DNA of 6,604 nucleotides. Source: Gemmatimonadota bacterium (GTDB lineage: Bacteria > Gemmatimonadota > Gemmatimonadetes > Longimicrobiales > Longimicrobiaceae). Made by a program: the position numbers and the translations under genes. Below are positions 1 to 4,995 of the stretch, in pieces (position 1 is the first letter of the stretch; each line of letters starts with the position of its first letter). The notes beneath the pieces are model-generated. The model was not told the DNA's origin, ran no database searches, and saw only the letters and a list, made by a program, of their open reading frames with translations. The stretch spans positions 1 to 6,604 of the forward strand of contig JAHWJV010000206.1 in the NCBI GenBank assembly GCA_019348265.1, in the 5' to 3' direction.

Positions 1-107
1 TCTCCCGCGAAACGAGAGAGCCAGGCTCGGTCGGCGAGCAAAATGTGGTTCCACAGGCCGTGAATCGAGCCAAATGGCGCGCCCAGATCGCGGCGGCGCT
101 CCTCGTC
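1..107 (-). other. Start of a DinB-family protein joined in the same frame (partial)
   Basis: The last ~35 visible residues read SDEERRRDLGAPFGSIHGLW followed by NHILLADRAWLSRFAG. This is the pattern of the first two helices of DinB/YfiT-like four-helix-bundle proteins (COG2318 type), in which a conserved His in the N-H-x-x-x-A-D segment helps bind a metal. Here His residues fall at ~550 and ~555. DinB proteins usually begin ~25-30 residues earlier, and that part is absent. The SDEERRR stretch is plausible in both the dehydratase and DinB families, so the exact changeover cannot be placed more finely than about bases 87-110. The function of a complete protein cannot be judged because the window ends here. 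Confidence 0.65.
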
Positions 108-1709
108 GGAAAGGAGCGAGACGGCGTTGTACGCGCCGCGGAACTTGAAGGCGCCGCCGCGCTGGAAGTTCTCGCACTTGAGGAAGACGCGTGCGCCCGT
201 CATCCCGTCCAGGGTGCGCGAGCTGTGCACGGGGGTGCGGTTCGCGACCCCGCGCAGCCGCTCCGCCGCGGCGGGCAGCCAGAGGAGCGCCGCCGCCACT
301 GCCACGGGCGATCCGAAGCGTGCCCCGCGGCGCCCCAGCACCCTCGCGGAGTGGGCGAGCGTCCGCGAGCGGTGCTCGACGACGTGGCGTAGCCGGAAGA
401 GCGCGGCAAGGCGGAGCACGCCGGACAGGGCGAACACGCCCTTGTAAGCAGCGGTTATCCCGACCAGTGGCACCAGGGCGCCGATCAGCGCGCCGCCGAT
501 GAGTGGTGCCATTCCGACCATCGCACCGCTGAGCGCGGTGAACATCCCCACGTACGCCAGCCGCCGATGGTCTCGCGGCGCGATCTTGGACAGCGTGTTG
601 GCCGACGCGAGGTTGATCCCCGCCCACGCGGTGCCGGACAGCACCTCGATCATGAAGACGGAGTAAGGGGTCCCCTCGTGGGCGAAGGCGACCCAGAGGA
701 GCGGGACCACCGCGGCCCAGGCGCCGCAGCCGAGGAGCACGGGTCGGTTCCCGAAACGGTCGGTGATTCGGCCCCAGAGCGGGAGCATCAGCGCGCCGGC
801 ACCCAGCCCGACGGCGGAGAGGAGCGCGATCCCCCCGGCGGTGAAGCCGAGCCCCTGGAGCGCGTAGGCGAGGAAGAAGGGGGAGGCCAGGTGGGTCGCG
901 AAGCTGAAGCAGACGTTGTAGGCCAGGAGCGACCGAAACGCACGGTCTTTCAGGACGATGCGGATCACCTCGCGCGCCGGCCGCCCCTCCGGGATCGCTA
1001 CCGGCTCGCGCAACGCGGGGACCCTGCCGAGGAGGATGATCCCGGCCAGCCCGCACGCGCATCCGACGAGCATGAGCATCCCGAGCCAGTCCGCGCGCGA
1101 GGCGCCGCTCTCGGGGAGCGCACCGACAAGCGCGGCGACCGATAGCAGCGCCGCGAAGGCCGCGGCCTGGCCCCAGCACGAGCGTGTGGCGACGAATCGC
1201 CCCAGCGTCGCACTGGAAACGCGCCCCACGTGCCACGTCGTCACGGAGGCGTTGAAGGTCTCTGCGCAGAGGTGGGCCGCGAGAATTCCGCAAAGCAGGA
1301 CGCTCGCGGCGGCCGCATGTCCGTGCAGCCAGAACGGCGCGACCGCGACCAGGATGAAGAGGACCCGCTCGGCCGTGCCGGCGACGAGGGCCAGCGAGCG
1401 TGCTGGGCGCCTTGCGAGCCGCGCCGCCACGAACAGCTGCGCGCTGCGCGCGAGGTAAGGGGACGCTCCCAGGAGCCCCAGGTGGATCGGCGTGGCGCCC
1501 AGTGTCAGCAGCGCCGGAATCACGACCGCCGACCCGGAAAACTGACGGAAGGCGTTGGTCGCCGCGCTCTCCAGGTTCAGGCTGCGGCGCTCCGCGGTAG
1601 CGAATGGGCGGCCGGCCTGCTCCGCCGCCTGGGGCGCTCTGCGAGCGCGGGGGGTGCGCGGAAGGTGGCGGAGGGACAAACTCGGCGGTCCCGGGATCGT
1701 CCCGTGCAA
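1..1709 (-). CDS. MFS-type transporter continuing in frame into threonine-dehydratase-like and DinB-like segments (mosaic, 3' end off window)
   Basis: 569 codons are visible without a stop; the frame leaves the window at base 1. Residues ~43-445 form a major facilitator superfamily inner-membrane carrier: about 12 hydrophobic segments beginning near NAFRQFSGSAVVIPALL, with the family's loop motif in the form WGRITDRFGNRP at ~312-323. The substrate cannot be named. After the last transmembrane segment (LRLAALFRLRHVVE, ending ~445) comes a basic linker and a short hydrophobic stretch, then residues ~479-540 resemble the N-terminus of threonine dehydratase, and ~534-569 resemble a DinB-family protein. 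No single known protein has this order. The start is taken as TTG at 1709-1707, because GAGG lies 8 bases upstream; TTG at 1679 is an alternative, and no ATG or GTG occurs before the homology begins. An upstream in-frame stop lies at 1737-1739. The MFS part is confident; whether the fused tail exists in the organism is doubtful. Confidence 0.8.
   Translation of the reverse strand, partial: MHGTIPGPPSLSLRHLPRTPRARRAPQAAEQAGRPFATAERRSLNLESAATNAFRQFSGSAVVIPALLTLGATPIHLGLLGASPYLARSAQLFVAARLARRPARSLALVAGTAERVLFILVAVAPFWLHGHAAAASVLLCGILAAHLCAETFNASVTTWHVGRVSSATLGRFVATRSCWGQAAAFAALLSVAALVGALPESGASRADWLGMLMLVGCACGLAGIILLGRVPALREPVAIPEGRPAREVIRIVLKDRAFRSLLAYNVCFSFATHLASPFFLAYALQGLGFTAGGIALLSAVGLGAGALMLPLWGRITDRFGNRPVLLGCGAWAAVVPLLWVAFAHEGTPYSVFMIEVLSGTAWAGINLASANTLSKIAPRDHRRLAYVGMFTALSGAMVGMAPLIGGALIGALVPLVGITAAYKGVFALSGVLRLAALFRLRHVVEHRSRTLAHSARVLGRRGARFGSPVAVAAALLWLPAAAERLRGVANRTPVHSSRTLDGMTGARVFLKCENFQRGGAFKFRGAYNAVSLLSDEERRRDLGAPFGSIHGLWNHILLADRAWLSRFAG
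90..275 (-). other. Threonine dehydratase / serine racemase N-terminal fragment inside the MFS frame
   Basis: Residues ~479-540 of the leftward frame read PAAAERLRGVANRTPVHSSR, then GARVFLKCENFQRGGAFKFRGAYNA. This is the start of a fold-type II PLP enzyme (threonine dehydratase IlvA/TdcB or serine racemase), normally found ~10-70 residues into such proteins. The lysine of AFKFRGA (residue ~522, bases 144-146) matches the family's PLP Schiff-base lysine. The glycine-rich phosphate-binding loop and everything after it are missing, because the sequence changes identity after SDEERRR where these enzymes would continue toward SSGNHAQA. With only ~60 of ~320-400 residues it cannot be an active dehydratase. 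It looks like a stranded piece about 185 bases long. Confidence 0.75.
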
Positions 1710-1717
1710 TGGATCGG

Positions 1718-1721
1718 CCTC
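1718..1721 (-). promoter_or_regulatory. Shine-Dalgarno GAGG deciding the TTG start of the left MFS gene
   Basis: Read leftward, CTGAGG is followed by 8 bases and then TTG at 1709-1707. No comparable site precedes the TTG at 1679, so the upstream TTG is preferred. Non-ATG starts are ordinary in high-GC bacteria. Confidence 0.45.
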
Positions 1722-1938
1722 AGGTGGATGGTGGTCTCACCTAGATTCTCGGCATGTCCCCTACGCGAGTGAACCGATCTACCCCACAAGCCTCCTGAGG
1801 GGAGTGGCGAAGGGGCCCTTACCTGGCTCGTGAGCGGGTTCGCGCGGACGGGGAACAGGTTCGCGGAAGTGGCGGGGGTTCGAGGTGGTGCCGTCGAGTT
1901 CTGGGAGATGACAAAAGCTCCGCGGAACCGACGCGACA

Positions 1939-1959
1939 GCCGTGCGAGAGCGACACGGC
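1939..1959 (-). terminator. Small hairpin downstream of the second MFS gene (possible weak terminator)
   Basis: GCCGTG at 1939-1944 pairs perfectly with CACGGC at 1954-1959 around a 9-base loop, about 40 bases past the stop codon of the leftward transporter. A second self-complementary element, GAGCGCGCTC, sits at 1963-1972. There is no T-run after the stem, so this is not a typical intrinsic terminator. Confidence 0.25.
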
Positions 1960-1998
1960 CGCGAGCGCGCTCACCTGTGCGGACGATGGCGCTCGACC

Positions 1999-3216
1999 TC
2001 AAGAGGATGCCTGCACAGCCAACCGGCGATAACGGTGTACGGCCAGAATCCCGAATGCCGGTCCCAGCGCCAGCACCGGGAAAGCCCACTGCCAGCTCGA
2101 TAGCTCCACGATCGCAGGAACTGCCTGGATCGTTATCATCGTCAGCAGGAAGCCGAGCGAGGTCTGCAGGGTCAACGCGGTGCCGACTGCGTGGCTCGGC
2201 GCGACCTCGGTAACCATCGCGCTGAACTGTGCGGAGTCCGCCACCACGAAGAATCCCCAGATCCAGGAGATCAGGACGAGTACCCAGAAACTCCCGCCGA
2301 ACAACAGGCCGACGACCAGGCAGCACGTCCCGCTGACCGCCATGGAGAGATTGACCCAGGGCGCGCGGCCCATCCGGTCTGCCGCCCACCCGCCGATCAC
2401 GCATCCCAGTGCCCCTGCCCCGACCGCGCCGAAGGCGGCCACGTCCACCCAGACGCGCGACGGAGCGTTCGCACCCAGCGCGAGCGCGCTGGCGGCTAGA
2501 AACGAAGGGATCCAGGTCCAAACCGAGTAGAGTTCCCACATGTGGCCCAGATAGCCCGCGATGGCGAGCCGAGTGGGGCGGTGCCCCGTCACCGTCCCCA
2601 CGAGTCTCCACGAAAAGGGGCGGCGAGCAAAGGGGAATGGACCTTCTCTGTACCCCCACGCGACGAGGAATGCCGCGGCCACCGCGCCGGCGGACGCTGT
2701 CAGAACGATGGGCTCCAATTCCGCGCCCTCGAGCGCACGGATGAGGTATGGGGTCGCCTTCCCGAGGGTAAGGGCGCCCACGATGGCGCCGATCGCAAGC
2801 CCACGTCCGGACTGGAACCAGGTGGCGATCATCTTCATCGCCGGCGGATACACGCCCGCCAGGAAGAACCCCGTGAGGAACCGGAGTACGAGCGCCACCG
2901 CGAATCCTGGTGCGACCATCAAAAGGCCGTTGGCGAGCGCCGCACAGAGCGCGGATACGGCGAAGTACGGTCGGGCGGGGAGTACGTCCGCGAGGTTCAG
3001 GATCGCCGCGACCGCCGTCCCCGCCACGAAGCCGAGCTGAACGATCGTCGTGAGCCAACCGGTCTGCTGAGCGTCGAGGCCCCACAGGGCCTGGAGCTGA
3101 GGAGCGACCGCGCTGGCTGTGAACCAGAGCGACATCCCCAGTAGCTCCGCCACGGACAGCAAGAGGAGAATGCGCCACCGCCGCGCCGGTTGCGGCGTGC
3201 CGGGAGGTGAGCTCAT
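1999..3216 (-). CDS. MFS transporter, complete
   Basis: A complete inner-membrane carrier of 405 residues (stop TGA at 1999-2001). After a short basic N-terminus (PARRW) the first transmembrane helix begins at about residue 15 (ILLLLSVAELLGMSLWFTAS). About 12 hydrophobic segments follow in two halves of six. The first half carries TGFFLAGVYPPAMKMIATWF and RGLAIGAIVGALTLG; the second half carries the loop motif GGWAADRMGRAPW, equivalent to MFS motif A. The helix 1-5 pattern resembles uncharacterised NarK/CynX-like MFS proteins, but I see no residues that fix the substrate, so nitrate or cyanate should not be assumed. I chose ATG at 3216 because it leaves the usual short cytoplasmic lead-in. 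A GTG at 3255 would add 13 residues (418 in total); neither start has a well-spaced Shine-Dalgarno site. It follows the dehydrogenase on the same strand after ~230 bases, too far to claim an operon. Nothing suggests truncation. Confidence 0.93.
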   Translation of the reverse strand: MSSPPGTPQPARRWRILLLLSVAELLGMSLWFTASAVAPQLQALWGLDAQQTGWLTTIVQLGFVAGTAVAAILNLADVLPARPYFAVSALCAALANGLLMVAPGFAVALVLRFLTGFFLAGVYPPAMKMIATWFQSGRGLAIGAIVGALTLGKATPYLIRALEGAELEPIVLTASAGAVAAAFLVAWGYREGPFPFARRPFSWRLVGTVTGHRPTRLAIAGYLGHMWELYSVWTWIPSFLAASALALGANAPSRVWVDVAAFGAVGAGALGCVIGGWAADRMGRAPWVNLSMAVSGTCCLVVGLLFGGSFWVLVLISWIWGFFVVADSAQFSAMVTEVAPSHAVGTALTLQTSLGFLLTMITIQAVPAIVELSSWQWAFPVLALGPAFGILAVHRYRRLAVQASS

Positions 3217-3445
3217 GATCGCATCGTCCGACTGCTCCACCCGCCCGCCAGGCACCCGCAGCGATGCGCGACCCGCGCTGCGGGCCCACGTACACGGTCA
3301 GTCCGCCCGTGACCACCACGAGCTGGTCCCGAGCCCGCGCCCGACGCACGCCGACGACGGCCACCTACATTCAGGCCGTGCCGCCCCGGGAGGGGCAGGC
3401 TGCGCGTTTCGCGAGCTCCTCAGCCATCGCGCTCGCGAGCGACAC
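3217..3445. other. Gap between dehydrogenase and second MFS gene, with hairpins
   Basis: About 230 bases with no convincing complete gene. Just past the dehydrogenase stop is the 12-base perfect palindrome CGCTCGCGAGCG (3430-3441), and further on a G/C hairpin at 3383-3396. One leftward frame here translates to a cupin-like phrase (DQLVVVTGGLTVYVG, about 3284-3328), possibly a gene remnant or coincidence. The transporter promoter should lie here, but no good consensus pair was found. Confidence 0.5.
3383..3396 (-). terminator. GC hairpin after the alcohol dehydrogenase gene (possible terminator)
   Basis: GCCCC at 3383-3387 pairs with GGGGC at 3392-3396 around a 4-base loop, about 50 bases downstream of the leftward dehydrogenase stop. 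The stem is stable but short and is not followed by a T-run, so intrinsic termination is uncertain. Confidence 0.3.
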
Positions 3446-4498
3446 TCACCCCTCCAGAGACGCGTTGTCGATCACGAATCGATATTTGACGTCGCTCTTC
3501 AGCATCCGCTCGTACGCCTCGTCGATCTGCTGGATGCGGATCATCTCGATGTCGGAGACGATGCCTCTCTCCGCACAGAAGTCGAGCATTTCCTGCGTCT
3601 CGGCTATCCCGCCGATCAGCGAGCCCGCGATCGCACGACGCTTGAAGATCAGCGGAGCGACGTTCGGCGAGGGGTGGGGGTGCTCCGGTACGCCCACTAG
3701 CGCCATGGTGCCGTCGCGCTTCAGGAGAGTGGTGTAGGCGTCGAGGTCGTGGCTCGCCGCCACCGTGTTGAGGATGAAGTCGAAGCTGTTCGCGTGCGCG
3801 TTCATCTCCTCGGCGCTCCGCGACACGATCACCTCGTCGGCGCCGAGCGCCCTGGCGTCCTCTCGCTTGCTCTCGGACGTGGTGAAGGCGACCGTGTGCG
3901 CTCCCATCGCGTGCGCCAGCTTCACGCCCATGTGGCCGAGCCCGCCGATGCCCACGATTCCCACCTTGGTGCCGGGGCCGACCTTCCAGTGACGGAGCGG
4001 CGAGTAGGTGGTTATCCCGGCGCACAGCAGCGGCGCGACCGCGGCGAGCTGCTCGACCGGATGGCTGATCCGGAGCACGAACTTCTCGTCGACGACGATC
4101 TGCCGGGAGTAGCCACCCAGCGTGTGACCCGGGGAATCGGCCGTCGGCGCGTTGTAGGTCCCGATGAACCCGTTCTCGCAGTATTGCTCCAGGCCGTCGG
4201 AACACGCGGGGCAATCCTGGCAGCTGTCTACCATGCAGCCGACCCCCACCACGTCGCCAACCTTGAACTTGCCCACTGCGCCGCCGACGGCGGTCACGCT
4301 TCCCACGATCTCGTGGCCGGGCACGCACGGGTATAGCGTTCCCGACCATTCGGAGCGGACAGTGTGCAGGTCCGAATGGCAAACGCCGCAGTACGCGATC
4401 TGGATCCGTACGTCGCCTGGACCGGGGCGGCGGCGCTCAATGTCGATCTCTTCGAGCGGCTTATCGGCGGCGTACGCGCCGTAGGCTTTAACGACCAT
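3446..4498 (-). CDS. Zinc-dependent NAD(P)-dependent alcohol dehydrogenase / aldehyde reductase, YahK/CAD type
   Basis: A complete 350-residue medium-chain dehydrogenase, matching the ~350 residues usual for the YahK/cinnamyl-alcohol-dehydrogenase group. Members of this group reversibly interconvert aldehydes and alcohols in the cytoplasm, generally favouring NADPH-driven reduction. The N-terminal GroES-like catalytic domain has CGVCHSDLHTV (catalytic-zinc Cys40), GHE (His62, Glu63) and Cys159 in PLLCAGITTYSPL. The structural zinc is held by Cys93, Cys96, Cys99 and Cys107. The Rossmann domain has GIGGLGHMG (G183-x-G185-x-x-G188); the following strand ends AFTTSESK with no acidic residue at its tip, which fits NADP(H) preference (inference). 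All key residues are intact. ATG at 4498 is chosen over upstream in-frame codons because protein homology begins there and AGAGGGAG lies 9 bases upstream. The physiological substrate is unknown; broad aldehyde detoxification is typical of relatives. It is divergent from the SusC-like gene and stands alone. Confidence 0.95.
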   Translation of the reverse strand: MVVKAYGAYAADKPLEEIDIERRRPGPGDVRIQIAYCGVCHSDLHTVRSEWSGTLYPCVPGHEIVGSVTAVGGAVGKFKVGDVVGVGCMVDSCQDCPACSDGLEQYCENGFIGTYNAPTADSPGHTLGGYSRQIVVDEKFVLRISHPVEQLAAVAPLLCAGITTYSPLRHWKVGPGTKVGIVGIGGLGHMGVKLAHAMGAHTVAFTTSESKREDARALGADEVIVSRSAEEMNAHANSFDFILNTVAASHDLDAYTTLLKRDGTMALVGVPEHPHPSPNVAPLIFKRRAIAGSLIGGIAETQEMLDFCAERGIVSDIEMIRIQQIDEAYERMLKSDVKYRFVIDNASLEG

Positions 4499-4507
4499 TT
4501 GCAGGGT

Positions 4508-4515
4508 CTCCCTCT
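4508..4515 (-). promoter_or_regulatory. Ribosome binding site of the alcohol dehydrogenase
   Basis: Read leftward, AGAGGGAG ends 9 bases before ATG at 4498. It selects this start over the 57-codon upstream extension of the same frame, which has no family resemblance. Confidence 0.7.
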
Positions 4516-4682
4516 TCTGATAGATTGGACCGGTGGTGCCAGATCGGCTTACACGCTGGTCGCTTCCCCGATGCAAGATCCGTAGAGGGTGTCGCGCCCT
4601 CGGCGGAAAACCGCGGGTTCTGCGCGGCTGGACGGGGGCCTGCCCGCGGCATCCGGAGCCCGGCGCCAAACGCTACCGCTTC

Positions 4683-4711
4683 TTGACACCGGCGGGGAGG
4701 AGTCGTATCGA
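4683..4711 (+). promoter_or_regulatory. Candidate sigma-70-like promoter toward the SusC-like gene
   Basis: TTGACA (4683-4688, perfect -35) is followed after exactly 17 bases by TATCGA (4706-4711), which matches the -10 consensus at the first three positions only. It points toward the SusC-like gene and would give a leader of roughly 280 bases. A single 6-of-6 box in this much high-GC sequence can arise by chance, so confidence is modest. Confidence 0.35.
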
Positions 4712-4985
4712 TTCCTTTACACCGACCGCAGACCTTTCCAGCTAATCTCTCGGCGCACGCAGACTCTGCCCCCTCCGGTCGAGATGGTGCTCAGGCATCC
4801 CGCGCCTCGACCACCGACGTCAGCACACCGGCCTCGAACGAACCAGCTGGCGCAGGCCGGAACCTGATCACGCCCGCCCGTCGACATCCAAGGACCAATC
4901 AATCTCGGACCCGCATCCGCGTGTGCGGCCGCAGCACCGACGTTGGATTCCGCTCGCAGTCATCACCGAGTCACACCCGTTACCC

Positions 4986-4989
4986 GGAG
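4986..4989 (+). promoter_or_regulatory. Ribosome binding site of the SusC-like gene
   Basis: GGAG lies 6 bases before ATG at 4996, in a locally A-rich context. Together with the signal peptide that begins at this ATG, it fixes the start. Confidence 0.65.
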
Positions 4990-4995
4990 TAAACA

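Larger units (their letters stand above)
1710..1998. other. Non-coding gap between the two MFS genes
   Basis: These ~290 bases contain no convincing gene on either strand. Codon patterns in the open frames crossing it look like high-GC shadows. It would hold the 3' trailer of the 1999-3216 transporter and the promoter of the left transporter, but I see no clear -35/-10 pair. Small hairpins lie near 1939-1972. Confidence 0.6.
4499..4995. other. Divergent intergenic region between dehydrogenase and SusC-like gene
   Basis: Roughly 500 bases between two divergent genes. The open frames here are short, mutually overlapping and have no recognisable protein character, so I call none. The left part carries the dehydrogenase ribosome site and small inverted repeats (GAGGG 4585-4589 with CCCTC 4597-4601; CCGCGGG 4611-4617 with CCCGCGG 4643-4649). 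The middle has a perfect TTGACA box (4683-4688). The stretch 4720-4980 is less G-rich than the genes and would be a long untranslated leader of the SusC-like gene. I recognise no riboswitch. Confidence 0.6.

Noticed and set aside
567..1145. A 192-residue plus-strand frame inside the left MFS gene
   Set aside because: The leftward frame here encodes transmembrane segments and MFS motif A. The plus-strand product is charged low-complexity sequence, typical of a shadow.
1..1709. Treating the MFS-dehydratase-DinB frame as a new multifunctional system
   Set aside because: The dehydratase piece lacks the rest of its active site and the DinB piece lacks its first residues. With a matching problem at the other window edge, a joining artefact explains the data better than a working fusion.
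2542..3144. A 200-residue plus-strand frame inside the second MFS gene
   Set aside because: It is antisense to the conserved helices of the transporter, and its Arg/Glu/Gly-rich composition has no recognisable domain.
1577..3364. A 595-residue open frame on the minus strand overlapping the second MFS gene
   Set aside because: It is out of frame with a clearly recognisable transporter, is very rich in Arg, Gly and Pro, and has no membrane or domain character. It is a high-GC shadow.
4499..4669. Upstream extension of the dehydrogenase frame by 57 residues
   Set aside because: The extension has no family similarity or targeting-signal character, while ATG 4498 has a well-placed ribosome site and starts exactly where the family starts.
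4589..4867. Small plus-strand open frame between the dehydrogenase and SusC-like gene
   Set aside because: Its product is Pro/Arg/Thr-rich with no convincing ribosome site, and it overlaps equally good frames on both strands.
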